Of a DNA stretch of 60,531 bases, positions 49,153-57,707 are shown one piece after another (the first letter of the stretch is position 1; each line of letters opens with the position of its first letter). The notes beneath the pieces were generated by a model, which was not told where the DNA came from, made no database searches, and saw nothing but the letters and a program-made list of their open reading frames with translations. The stretch spans positions 1-60,531 of the forward strand of contig JAPLSB010000007.1 in assembly GCA_026398875.1 (NCBI GenBank). The letters run 5' to 3'. The DNA comes from Gammaproteobacteria bacterium (GTDB lineage Bacteria; Pseudomonadota; Gammaproteobacteria; Nevskiales; Nevskiaceae). A program made the translations under genes and the position numbers.

Positions 49153-50174
49153 TGCAAGTCGATATCAAGACCACCACGGTCACCCAGCTGCGCCAGACCT
49201 TTTCGCATACGGCGCGCGCCATCGGCGGCGACAAGCCGGCCTCGCGCTATCAGGAGGCGACCTACGGCATGCAGCCGCTGGTCAACTTCCATTACCGGCC
49301 ACTCTGGCAGCCGGAAATGGAGCTCTATGACGTTCGTCGCACGGCCGTAGTGATGCGCGACTGGTACGCGCTCAAGGATCCGCGTCAGTACTACTACGGC
49401 AGCTACACGATCACGCGCTCGCGCCAGCAGGAGGCGATGGAGAAGAATCTGGAGTTCGTCGAGAAGCGCGGCCTGCTGCGCGATCTGCCGGAACCGCTGC
49501 GCGCCAAGCTCATCCACACGCTGGTGCCGCTGCGCCATCTCGAGTGGGGTGCCAACACCAACAACTGCTACATCACCGCCTACGGCTTCGGCGTTGCCAT
49601 CACGCAGGCAACCATGTTCCACGCCATGGATCGCCTCGGGCTCGCCCAGTACCTGAGCCGCATCGGCCTGTCGCTGGATGGCAACAGCGGCGAAGCGCTG
49701 GCCGAAGGCAAGCAGCTGTGGATGCACGACGACACCTGGCAGGGGCTGCGCCGGCTGGTCGAGAACCTGATGGTCTGCGAAGACTGGTTCGAACTGCATG
49801 TCGCCCAGAACCTGGTGCTCGATGGCCTGCTGCAGCCACTGGTGTTCCAACAGTTCGAACGCCGCTTCTCGTCTCAGCATGGCCCGGCCTTGAGTCTGGT
49901 CACCGAGTTCATGAACAACTGGTTCGAGGAAACCTCGCGCTGGGTCGACGCCACGATCAAGACCGCCACTGCGGAATCGGCTGCCAATTCAGCGCTGATC
50001 CACGGCTGGGTAAGTCACTGGCGCGAGGCGGTCAGGGTCGCCATCGCGCCATACGCAGATGCGGTGTTCATCGAGGACGCGGCCGACGCGCTGGCAGCAG
50101 TCGACGCCCAGTTCGATTCCCGCATCGCCAAGCTCGGCCTCAAGGCGGCGGTCGACACCGGCATTGCCGCATGA
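49152..50174 (+). CDS. dmpL: Phenol hydroxylase oxygenase beta subunit P1
   Basis: 340 residues from the ATG overlapping the dmpK stop. Structural beta subunit of the multicomponent phenol hydroxylase: FSHTARAIGGDKPASRYQEATYGMQP, PLWQPEMELYDVRRTAVVMRDWYALKDPRQYYYGSY, GANTNNCYITAYGFG. It lacks diiron ligands, as expected for beta. Ends in ATGA overlap with dmpM. Confidence 0.95.
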   Translation: MQVDIKTTTVTQLRQTFSHTARAIGGDKPASRYQEATYGMQPLVNFHYRPLWQPEMELYDVRRTAVVMRDWYALKDPRQYYYGSYTITRSRQQEAMEKNLEFVEKRGLLRDLPEPLRAKLIHTLVPLRHLEWGANTNNCYITAYGFGVAITQATMFHAMDRLGLAQYLSRIGLSLDGNSGEALAEGKQLWMHDDTWQGLRRLVENLMVCEDWFELHVAQNLVLDGLLQPLVFQQFERRFSSQHGPALSLVTEFMNNWFEETSRWVDATIKTATAESAANSALIHGWVSHWREAVRVAIAPYADAVFIEDAADALAAVDAQFDSRIAKLGLKAAVDTGIAA

Positions 50175-50464
50175 GCGCCGTGATCAAGGAGAAGGATCGC
50201 GTCTTCGTCGCCTTCCAGACCAACGACGACACCCGCTCGATCGTCGAGGCGATCGAGGCCGACAACGCCGAAGCGATTGTCAGCCGCTATCCGGCGATGG
50301 TGAAGATCGAGGTGCCGGGTCGCTTGGTGATCCGCCGGGAAACCATCGAGGACCTGATCGGCCGCGCCTACGACCTGCGCGAGCTGCACATCAACCTGAT
50401 TTCGATATCCGGAAACATCGAGGAGTCGGACGACGAGCTCGTCCTGCACTGGAACCAGCACTGA
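50171..50464 (+). CDS. dmpM: Phenol hydroxylase regulatory protein P2
   Basis: 97 residues; start ATGA-overlaps the dmpL stop. MmoB/DmpM family effector that binds the oxygenase and gates catalysis: VFVAFQTNDDTRSIVEAIEADN, IEVPGRLVIRRETIEDLIGR, NLISISGNIEESDDELVLHW. Confidence 0.95.
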   Translation: MSAVIKEKDRVFVAFQTNDDTRSIVEAIEADNAEAIVSRYPAMVKIEVPGRLVIRRETIEDLIGRAYDLRELHINLISISGNIEESDDELVLHWNQH

Positions 50465-50495
50465 ACCCCTTTCCACCTGCATCGAGAACCACGCC

Positions 50496-52061
50496 ATGAA
50501 CATGCCGATCACGCCGCAGAAGCCTGCGAAGAAGCTGAGCCTGAAGGACAACTACAACCTGCTGACCCGCGGCCTGGGCTGGGAAACCAGCTATCAGGAC
50601 ATGGACAAGGTCTTTGCGCAGGACAAGTTCGAGGGCATCAAGATCCACGACTGGGACAAGTGGGAAGACCCGTTCCGCCTGACCATGGACGCCTATTGGA
50701 AATACCAGGGCGAGAAGGAAAAGAAGCTGTACGCCATCGTCGATGCCTTCCAGCAGAACAACGGCCAGTTCAACGTCACCGATGCCCGCTACATCAACAC
50801 GCTGAAGCTGTTCCTGACCGGCGTCAGCCCGCTGGAGTATCAGGCGCACCGCGGCTTCGCGATGGTCGGCCGCAACTTCCGCGGCACCAGTGCCCGGATC
50901 GCCGCGCAGATGCAGGCGATCGACGAGCTGCGCCATGCCCAGACGCAGGCGCACACGATCAGCCACTACAACAAGTTCTTCAGCGGCCTTCACGATCCGA
51001 CACACATGTTCGATCGGGTCTGGTACCTGAGCGTGCCGAAGTCGTACTTCGAAGACGCGATGAGCGCCGGTCCGTTCGAGTTCATCACCGCGATCAGCTT
51101 TTCGTTCGAGTACGTGCTGACCAACCTGCTGTTCATGCCGTTCATGTCCGGTGCCGCCTACAACGGCGACATGGCGACCGTGACCTTCGGCTTCTCGGCG
51201 CAGAGCGATGAATCGCGCCACATGACGCTCGGGCTTGAAGTGGTGAAGTTCATCCTCGAGCAGGACCCGGACAACGTGCCGATCGTCCAGAAGTGGCTCG
51301 ACAAGTGGTTCTGGCGTGGCTACCGCCTGCTGACGCTGGTGTCGATGATGATGGACTACATGCTGCCGAAGAAAGTGATGTCCTGGGCCGAGGCCTGGGA
51401 GATGTACTTCGAGCAGAACGGTGGCGCGCTGTTCAACGACCTGGCGCGCTACGGCATCCGCATGCCGAAGTATCACGAGGTGGCCTCGAAGGAAAAGCAT
51501 CGTCTGAGCCACGAGGCCTGGGCGACGTTCTACAACTTCAGCCACGCCGCCGCCTTCCACACCTGGGTGCCGGAAGAAAGCGAGATGAAGTGGCTGGCGG
51601 AGAAGTATCCGACCACCTTCGATTCGCTGTACCGGCCGCGCTTCGAGCACTGGCGCGAGCAGCAGCAGAAAGGCGAGCGCTTCAGCAATGGCACCTTGCC
51701 GATGCTCTGTCAGGTCTGCCAGGTGCCGATGTTCTTCACCGAGCCGGACGACCCGACCAAGATCTGCTTTCGCGAAACCACGTATCGCGACGAGAAGTTC
51801 CACTTCTGCTCCGATGGCTGCAAGGACATCTTCGGCAACGAGCCTGAGAAGTACGTGCAGGCCTGGCTGCCGGTCCACCAGATCTACCAGGGCAACTGCT
51901 TCCGTCCGGGCACCGATCCAACGGCGCCGGGCTTCGAGCCGCTGGCCGAAGTGCTGCAGTACTACGGCTTTCACGTGGGCGAGGACGGCGGCGAATACCT
52001 CGGTTCACTGGATGCACGGAACTGGACTCAATGGACCGGCAAGCCGGCCGTTGCCGAATAA
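50496..52061 (+). CDS. dmpN: Phenol hydroxylase oxygenase alpha subunit P3
   Basis: 521 residues. Carboxylate-bridged diiron monooxygenase subunit converting phenol to catechol. Iron ligands: first E and ExxH in QAIDELRHAQT (~145), second pair in FSAQSDESRHMTLG (~240), with preceding helix glutamates. The C-terminal zinc-like CQVCQVPMFF and FCSDGCKDIF cysteines are typical of DmpN. Catalytic core of the complex with P1, P2 and P4. Confidence 0.96.
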   Translation: MNMPITPQKPAKKLSLKDNYNLLTRGLGWETSYQDMDKVFAQDKFEGIKIHDWDKWEDPFRLTMDAYWKYQGEKEKKLYAIVDAFQQNNGQFNVTDARYINTLKLFLTGVSPLEYQAHRGFAMVGRNFRGTSARIAAQMQAIDELRHAQTQAHTISHYNKFFSGLHDPTHMFDRVWYLSVPKSYFEDAMSAGPFEFITAISFSFEYVLTNLLFMPFMSGAAYNGDMATVTFGFSAQSDESRHMTLGLEVVKFILEQDPDNVPIVQKWLDKWFWRGYRLLTLVSMMMDYMLPKKVMSWAEAWEMYFEQNGGALFNDLARYGIRMPKYHEVASKEKHRLSHEAWATFYNFSHAAAFHTWVPEESEMKWLAEKYPTTFDSLYRPRFEHWREQQQKGERFSNGTLPMLCQVCQVPMFFTEPDDPTKICFRETTYRDEKFHFCSDGCKDIFGNEPEKYVQAWLPVHQIYQGNCFRPGTDPTAPGFEPLAEVLQYYGFHVGEDGGEYLGSLDARNWTQWTGKPAVAE

Positions 52062-52076
52062 GCACAGGAGCCCGCC

Positions 52077-52439
52077 ATGAGCGTCATCGCATTGAAGCCC
52101 GGCTATACCGGCGAGATGAAGGATCGTGTCGAGAACTTCCACGGCAAGCAGCTGCTGTATATCGGCTGGGAAGACCATCTGATGTACTGCGCGCCGATGT
52201 GCATTCCGATCGAAGGCTCCACGCCGTTCGGGGCGCTGATCCAGTCGGTGATTCCGAGCCTGTATCCGGCGCATCCGGACACGGCAAAGATCGACTGGAA
52301 CACGGTGGAGTGGTTCCGCTCCGGCGAGCGCTTCACGCCGGATCCGCAGCAGACCCTGATCGCCAACGGCCTGGGCCACAAGGCCAACCTGCGCTTCCGC
52401 ACGCCGGGGCTGACCGGGCTCAAGGGTTCCTGCAGCTGA
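52077..52439 (+). CDS. dmpO: Phenol hydroxylase subunit P4
   Basis: 120 residues with an AGGAG leader. Gamma subunit of the oxygenase (ALKPGYTGEMKDRVENFHGKQLLYIGWEDHLMYCAPMCIPIE, FGALIQSVIPSLY). Followed by a strong hairpin before dmpP. Confidence 0.94.
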   Translation: MSVIALKPGYTGEMKDRVENFHGKQLLYIGWEDHLMYCAPMCIPIEGSTPFGALIQSVIPSLYPAHPDTAKIDWNTVEWFRSGERFTPDPQQTLIANGLGHKANLRFRTPGLTGLKGSCS

Positions 52440-52450
52440 GATCCATCGTC

Positions 52451-52479
52451 GGTGGGTTGCCCGCGCATGGCAACCCACC
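52451..52479 (+). terminator. Intra-operon hairpin between dmpO and dmpP
   Basis: GGTGGGTTGCC-CGCGCAT-GGCAACCCACC, a perfect 11-bp stem 11 bp after the dmpO stop, without T-tract. It may attenuate or stabilise the oxygenase message relative to the reductase. Confidence 0.5.
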
Positions 52480-52505
52480 GCTTCTTCGTTCAACCATCGC
52501 GATCC

Positions 52506-52634
52506 ATGAGTTACGAACTGACTATCGAACCCCTCGGCCAGACCATTACTGTGGCGCCGCTCGTCACCCGACGAGGGGCCCGTGCGTGCTGCTTGCACGG
52601 GATCGTCGGCAAGACGAGAGGGGCCAGACCGTAA
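52506..52634 (+). pseudogene. Truncated copy of the dmpP start with hairpin filler
   Basis: Begins MSYELTIEPLGQTITV versus MGYELTIEPLGQTVTV in dmpP: over 16 codons, five synonymous and two conservative changes. It then runs through filler with two hairpins (CTCGTC-ACCC-GACGAG and CCCGTGC...GCACGGG). It stops in a TAATG overlap with the true dmpP start. The filler ends GGCCAGACCGTA, itself a third short match to the gene. Confidence 0.7.
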
Positions 52635-53689
52635 TGGGCTACGAACTGACAATTGAACCGCTCGGCCAGACCGTTACGGTCGACGACGAGCAGACCATTC
52701 TCGACGCCTGCCTGCGCGCCGGGATCTGGCTGCCGCATGCCTGCTGCCATGGCTTGTGCGCGACCTGCAAGGTGCAGGTGGTCGATGGCGATATCGAGCA
52801 CGGTGAGGCCTCGCCGTTCGCGCTGATGGACTTCGAGCGCGACGAGAAGAAGACGCTGGCCTGCTGCGCGACGCTGCAATCCGATGTGACCATCGAAGCC
52901 GACATCGACGAGGAACCGGACGCCGAGATCATCAAGGTCCGCGACTTCGAAGGCACGGTCAGCCGCATCGAGGATCTGACGCCGACCATCAAGGGCATCT
53001 GGATCAGGCTCGACGAGGCGATCCATTTCCAGGCTGGCCAGTACGTCAACGTCAGCATTGGCGAACATGGCTTTTCGCGGCCGTTCTCGCTGGCCAACCC
53101 GCCGGCAACCGGAACCGAGATCGAACTCAATGTGCGCATCGTGCCCGGCGGCGTCGGCACGGCCTGGCTGCACAACGAGCTGCACGTCGGTGATCGCGTC
53201 AAGGTCGCCGGGCCATACGGCCGCTTCTTCGTCCGCAAGTCGGCGCAGAGCCCGAGCTTGTTCATGGCCGGCGGCTCGGGCTTGTCGAGCCCGCGCAGCA
53301 TGATTCTCGACCTGCTCGAAGCGGGCAGCGACCAGCCGATCACGCTGGTCTACGGCCAGCGTGTCAAGGCGGAGCTGTACTACCACGACGAATTCACTGC
53401 ACTGAGCCAGCAGTACCCGAACTTCCACTACGTGCCGGTCTTGTCCAGCGAAGCGGAGGGCAGTGACTGGACCGGCTTCCGAGGCTTCGTCCACGACGCC
53501 GCCAAGGCGCACTTCGGCAATGACTTCCGCGGCCACAAGGCCTATTTGTGCGGCCCGCCGCTGATGATCGACGCCTGCATCACCACCCTGATGCAGGGCC
53601 GTCTGTTCGAGCGCGACATCTACCAGGAGAAGTTCCTGTCGGCGGCCGATGCCCAACAGGTGCGCAGCCCGCTGTTCAGGAAGATCTGA
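52634..53689 (+). CDS. dmpP: Phenol hydroxylase reductase P5
   Basis: 351 residues, normal length. Passes electrons from NADH to the diiron centre. Plant-type 2Fe-2S domain (CCHGLCATCKV, later CCATLQ), FAD domain (FSRPFSLANPP, the RPFS motif), and NAD domain (FMAGGSGLSSPRSMILDL, AYLCGPPLMIDA). Its start overlaps a truncated copy of itself. Confidence 0.95.
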   Translation: MGYELTIEPLGQTVTVDDEQTILDACLRAGIWLPHACCHGLCATCKVQVVDGDIEHGEASPFALMDFERDEKKTLACCATLQSDVTIEADIDEEPDAEIIKVRDFEGTVSRIEDLTPTIKGIWIRLDEAIHFQAGQYVNVSIGEHGFSRPFSLANPPATGTEIELNVRIVPGGVGTAWLHNELHVGDRVKVAGPYGRFFVRKSAQSPSLFMAGGSGLSSPRSMILDLLEAGSDQPITLVYGQRVKAELYYHDEFTALSQQYPNFHYVPVLSSEAEGSDWTGFRGFVHDAAKAHFGNDFRGHKAYLCGPPLMIDACITTLMQGRLFERDIYQEKFLSAADAQQVRSPLFRKI

Positions 53690-53722
53690 ATGACGACCCT
53701 GGCAAGCCTGCCGCAGTGCCGT

Positions 53723-54505
53723 TCAAGCCCGAGCGCGGCGCTTCGGCGTGACCGGCTTGCCGGTCTTGGCGCGCGCTTTCGGCTTGCGCTCGAACGCTTC
53801 CGGCGGCGCGGCACGGATGGCATCCAGCGTCAGTTCGATGTGGCGCGACAGCAACTGCACGGCGCGCTTGCTGTCGCGCGCGACGGTCGCCTTCATGATC
53901 GCTTCGTGCTCGTCGTGGACATCGCGCGGAATCGGCGGATGCACCAGCACATAGCGCCGATAGCGCTCGGACTGCTGATACAGGATGCCGAGGAAATGCA
54001 GGACCCAGGCCGAAGGGCAGGCGGCCAGCAGGCTCTTGTGGAAGGCGCGATTGCGTTCCTCCCATTCGGCCACTGCGTCCAGGCTCGGCCGCTTGCCGAG
54101 CTTTTCCTCGGCACGGCTCAAGCGATGAAAGGCGGCCATCACCTGACCTTCCCAGGCGTCATCGCCATGGGTGATCGACAGCCGCAGCGCCTCGCATTCC
54201 AGCAGCACGCGGGTGCGGGTGATGTCCTCGAAATCGGCCAGCGACAGCGGCGCGACACTGAAGCCGCGCTGACCCTGGGCGATCACCAGCGTGTCGGCCG
54301 CCAGCCGCGACAGCGCTTCGCGCAAGGTGCCGGCACCGACCTGATAGCGATCCTTCAGATGCTCCACGCGCAGCTTTTCGCCCGGTTCGTGGATGCCGGC
54401 CACCAGATCGTGACGCAGCCGCTGGTAGGCGGCTTCGATCAGGGTGCGCGGCTCGTCGTCGAGCGCGTCGGTGGCTTCGTTGCCGGACCAGGTGATTTCG
54501 GGCAT
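53723..54505 (-). CDS. GntR family regulator (FCD type)
   Basis: 260 residues. N-terminal winged HTH (IEAAYQRLRHDLVAGIHEPGEKLRVEHLKDRYQVGAGTLREALSRL in pieces) and C-terminal FCD ligand domain (ITRTRVLLECEALRLS, FHKSLLAACPSAWVLHF, HEAIMKATVARDSKRAVQLLSRHI). Lies on the opposite strand between dmpP and dmpQ, divergent from dmpQ. Comparable regulators (AphS type) repress phenol meta-pathway genes; that role here is inference. Confidence 0.88.
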   Translation of the reverse strand: MPEITWSGNEATDALDDEPRTLIEAAYQRLRHDLVAGIHEPGEKLRVEHLKDRYQVGAGTLREALSRLAADTLVIAQGQRGFSVAPLSLADFEDITRTRVLLECEALRLSITHGDDAWEGQVMAAFHRLSRAEEKLGKRPSLDAVAEWEERNRAFHKSLLAACPSAWVLHFLGILYQQSERYRRYVLVHPPIPRDVHDEHEAIMKATVARDSKRAVQLLSRHIELTLDAIRAAPPEAFERKPKARAKTGKPVTPKRRARA

Positions 54506-54574
54506 GGCCGCTGCGGATTCCAGGTTCTGAAGTTCTGATTCGACCCTGCGGTCGATCCCCCACGAATGGTAGCG

Positions 54575-54635
54575 CAGACAAAAATTCGGACCAAATAAAT
54601 AATCTCGATAATTTGTCTTGACCTCGATATAAATG
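54575..54635. promoter_or_regulatory. AT-rich divergent gntR / dmpQ region with direct repeat
   Basis: A sharp AT-rich patch in GC-rich surroundings. CTCGATA occurs at 54604-54610 and 54623-54629 (19 bp apart), beside TATAAA at 54628-54633. It plausibly holds the meta-operon promoter and the GntR operator. No confident -35/-10 pair was assigned. Confidence 0.45.
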
Positions 54636-55151
54636 AAAAATACGATGCCTTACGTCAATCACGACAGTTCGCAGCCTGCTTCTGCCGAAGCCGGCGCGCG
54701 GTCGCGAAAGGCTCAGGGTGGCGCGCAGGAGGGCTCGTTGATCAGCCATCGCATTCGCATCGTCGCGATCGTCAACGCCGATTCCGCAACAGCGGTGTTG
54801 CCGCCCGACTTCGAAGCGCAGGGCGAGGAGCATCTGTTGCGCGGCATGGAACGCCTGGGTCGCCGCGGCATTCCGGTGGGCTGCCGTGGCGGCGGCTGCG
54901 GCGTCTGCAAGGTGCAGGTGCTGGCCGGTGACTACCGGACGATCAAGATGAGCCGCGACTGCGTCAGCAGCGCGGAGGAAGCACAGGGCTACGCACTGGC
55001 CTGCCGTCTCTACGCCGAATCGGATCTCGACATCCGGGTGGTCGGACAGATGAGCAGGGCATTCAACAGAACGGGACTCGGACCCTCAGCGGACCGCGAT
55101 CCCGTCAGCGCCGGCAATCCGCCGGCATTCGACATGAGCTGGAGGAAATGA
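54633..55151 (+). CDS. dmpQ: 2Fe-2S ferredoxin for catechol dioxygenase reactivation
   Basis: 172 residues from ATG 54633, but a TTG at 54738 with AGGAGGG four bases upstream would give 137 residues, closer to the ~110 of DmpQ/XylT. Ferredoxin motif CRGGGCGVCKVQV and distal ALACRLYAESDLDIRV complete the four cysteines. In known systems XylT-like ferredoxins re-reduce inactivated catechol 2,3-dioxygenase iron. The low-complexity N-terminus (SSQPASAEAGARSRKAQGGAQ) has no family counterpart. Confidence 0.88.
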   Translation: MKNTMPYVNHDSSQPASAEAGARSRKAQGGAQEGSLISHRIRIVAIVNADSATAVLPPDFEAQGEEHLLRGMERLGRRGIPVGCRGGGCGVCKVQVLAGDYRTIKMSRDCVSSAEEAQGYALACRLYAESDLDIRVVGQMSRAFNRTGLGPSADRDPVSAGNPPAFDMSWRK

Positions 55152-55152
55152 C

Positions 55153-56085
55153 ATGGCTTTGACCGGAGTATTGCGCCCGGGGCACGTCGCCTTGCGGGTG
55201 CTCGACATGAGCGCATCGGTCCACCACTACACCCACGTGCTTGGTCTGCTGGAGACCGCTCGCGACGCCCAGGGCCGGGTATTCCTGAAAGCCTGGGACG
55301 AGCACGATCATCACAGCGTGGTGCTGCGCGAAGCCGATTCAGCCGGCATGGACTACATGGGCTGGCGAGTCGATTCCAACGCCACGCTGGAGCGCTTCGC
55401 ACGCGAGATCGAGGCATCCGGCCTCGCCACCGATCTCGGCTGGATCGCTGCCGGCGAGCATCCGAACTGCGGTCGCCGTTTCCGCTTCACGACCGCAACC
55501 GGCCACGTGATGGAGCTGTATGCGGAGAAGGACAAGATCGGCAACGGCATGCCGCTGATCAATCCGGAGATCTACCCGGACGGGCTGGTCGGCATGGCAC
55601 CGAGCCGCTTCGATCATTGCCTGCTGTACGGCGATGACCTCGACAACACGATGAAGCTGTTCATCGAGATCCTCGGCTTCACGCTCACCGAACAGGTGGT
55701 CGCCGGTCCGGACAAGCTGGTGATCAGCGCGTTCATGACCTGCTCGAACAAGCCGCACGACGTCGCCTTCATTCGCCAGCCGTGCAAGGGCAAGTTCCAC
55801 CACGCGTCGTTCCTGCTCGACAACTGGGGCGAAGTGCTGAAGGCCGCCGACATCATCAGCCGCAACCGGGTGTCGCTGGATATCGGCCCGACCCGGCACG
55901 GCATCACCCGCGGCGAAACGATCTATTTCTTCGACCCGTCCGGCAACCGCAACGAAGTGTTTTCCGGCGGCTACATCAGCTACCCGGATCGCCCGGCGCT
56001 GACGTGGACCGACGATGAACTGGGCCGCGCGATCTTCTATCACGACCGCAAGCTCAACGAAGCCTTCCTGTCGGTCGTGACCTGA
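55153..56085 (+). CDS. dmpB: Catechol 2,3-dioxygenase
   Basis: 310 residues. Extradiol ring cleavage of catechol to 2-hydroxymuconic semialdehyde. Two vicinal-oxygen-chelate modules; Fe(II) ligands are His in PSRFDHCLLYG, His in KGKFHHASFLLDNW and Glu in FDPSGNRNEVFSGG. MALTGVLRPGHVALRVLDM is the XylE/DmpB N-terminus. It starts 1 bp after the ferredoxin stop. Confidence 0.96.
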   Translation: MALTGVLRPGHVALRVLDMSASVHHYTHVLGLLETARDAQGRVFLKAWDEHDHHSVVLREADSAGMDYMGWRVDSNATLERFAREIEASGLATDLGWIAAGEHPNCGRRFRFTTATGHVMELYAEKDKIGNGMPLINPEIYPDGLVGMAPSRFDHCLLYGDDLDNTMKLFIEILGFTLTEQVVAGPDKLVISAFMTCSNKPHDVAFIRQPCKGKFHHASFLLDNWGEVLKAADIISRNRVSLDIGPTRHGITRGETIYFFDPSGNRNEVFSGGYISYPDRPALTWTDDELGRAIFYHDRKLNEAFLSVVT

Positions 56086-56107
56086 GGTCTGCAGTGGAGC
56101 CAAGGCC

Positions 56108-56128
56108 GCGATACGGATGCCGTATCGC
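56108..56128 (+). terminator. Hairpin between dmpB and dmpC
   Basis: GCGATACGG-ATG-CCGTATCGC, a perfect 9-bp stem, 22 bp after dmpB. It is followed by AAGACTCCAGTCTT (56164-56177) and a GGACC/GGTCC pair, so the 151-bp gap is largely palindromic. There is no T-tract. Confidence 0.5.
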
Positions 56129-56236
56129 AGCCTCGGCCGAAAAGTATTGGAACCGTGTTGGCCAAGACTCCAGTCTTCGCCGATGCGGTACGAGGACCCG
56201 ACGAGGTCCGTGATTCGAGAGTGAGCGAGAACGACC

Positions 56237-57700
56237 GTGAAGCAGTTCCTGCATTTCATCGATGGCGCTTTCCAGCCATCCGCCAGCGGCAAGACTTTCG
56301 AGAACCGCAATCCGATCGACAACAGCCTGATCGGCTCGGTCTGCGAAGGCGGCCGTGCGGAAGTCGATGCGGCCGTTGCTGCCGCCCGCGCCGCGCTGAA
56401 AGGCCCCTGGGGCAAGATGCCGGTCACCCGGCGCGCCGAGCTGCTGCACGCAGTCGCGGACGAGATCAACCGTCGCTTCGATGACTTTCTGGCCGCCGAA
56501 GTGGCCGACACCGGCAAGCCGGTCAGCCTCGCGTCGCAGATCGACATTCCGCGTGGTGCCGCGAACTTCAAGATCTTCGCCGACGTGATCAAGAACGTGC
56601 CGACCGAGGCGTTCGAGATGGCGACGCCGGACGGTGGCGAAGCGCTGAACTACGCGATCCGCAAGCCACGCGGCGTGATCGCCGTGGTCTGCCCGTGGAA
56701 CCTGCCGCTGCTGCTGATGACCTGGAAGGTCGGCCCGGCGCTGGCCTGCGGCAATACCGTGGTGGTCAAGCCGTCCGAGGAAACGCCGGCGACCGCGACC
56801 TTGCTCGGCGAAGTGATGAACAAGGTCGGTATCCCGAAGGGCGTCTACAACGTCGTCCACGGCCTCGGCCCGGACTCGGCCGGCGAGTTCCTGACCGCTC
56901 ATCGCGATATCGACGCGATCACCTTCACCGGTGAAACCCGCACTGGTCAGGCGATCATGGGGGCGGCCTCGAAGGGGCTGCGGCCAGTGTCGTTCGAACT
57001 CGGCGGCAAGAACGCCGGCATCGTCTTCGCCGACACCGATTTCGACGCCGCGATCGACGGCATCGCCCGCTCGTCGTTCGTCAACTGCGGCCAGGTCTGC
57101 CTGGGTACCGAACGCGTCTATGTCGAGCGGCCGATCTTCGACAAGTTCGTGGCCGCGCTGAAAATCCGGGCAGAGGCGACCAAGCCCGGCGTGCCCGGCG
57201 ACAAGGCCACCGGTATAGGCCCGCTGATCTCCAAGGAGCATCAGGCCAAGGTGCTCGGCTACTACGCCCGCGCCAAGGCCGAGGGCGCGACCATCGTCAC
57301 CGGCGGCGGCGTGCCGGAGATGCCCGGCGAACTGGCCAATGGCTGCTGGGTGCAGCCGACGATCTGGACTGGCCTGCCGGAAACCGCGACCGTGGTTCGC
57401 GAGGAGATCTTCGGGCCGTGCTGCCACATCGCGCCGTTCGACAGCGAGGACGAGGTCGTGGCGCTGGCCAACGACACGCCGTACGGCCTGTGCACCACGG
57501 TATGGACGCAGAACCTCGGCCGCGCTCATCGCATCGCCGGCCAGATCGATGTCGGCATCACCTGGATCAACAGCTGGTTCCTGCGCGACCTGCGCACGCC
57601 GTTCGGCGGCTCCAAGCAGAGTGGCATCGGCCGCGAGGGCGGGGTGCACTCGCTGGAGTTCTATACCGAGCTGCGCAATGTCTGCATCAAGTACGCCTGA
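56237..57700 (+). CDS. dmpC: 2-hydroxymuconic semialdehyde dehydrogenase
   Basis: 487 residues from GTG (MKQFLHFIDGAFQPSASGKTFENRNPID is the family N-terminus). NAD-dependent ALDH of the 4-oxalocrotonate branch. Catalytic cysteine in NCGQVCLGTERVYVE, general base in ELGGKNAGIVF, and cofactor-binding VVCPWNLPLLLMTWKVGPALACGNT (in part). Confidence 0.95.
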   Translation: MKQFLHFIDGAFQPSASGKTFENRNPIDNSLIGSVCEGGRAEVDAAVAAARAALKGPWGKMPVTRRAELLHAVADEINRRFDDFLAAEVADTGKPVSLASQIDIPRGAANFKIFADVIKNVPTEAFEMATPDGGEALNYAIRKPRGVIAVVCPWNLPLLLMTWKVGPALACGNTVVVKPSEETPATATLLGEVMNKVGIPKGVYNVVHGLGPDSAGEFLTAHRDIDAITFTGETRTGQAIMGAASKGLRPVSFELGGKNAGIVFADTDFDAAIDGIARSSFVNCGQVCLGTERVYVERPIFDKFVAALKIRAEATKPGVPGDKATGIGPLISKEHQAKVLGYYARAKAEGATIVTGGGVPEMPGELANGCWVQPTIWTGLPETATVVREEIFGPCCHIAPFDSEDEVVALANDTPYGLCTTVWTQNLGRAHRIAGQIDVGITWINSWFLRDLRTPFGGSKQSGIGREGGVHSLEFYTELRNVCIKYA

Positions 57701-57707
57701 GGCCGCG

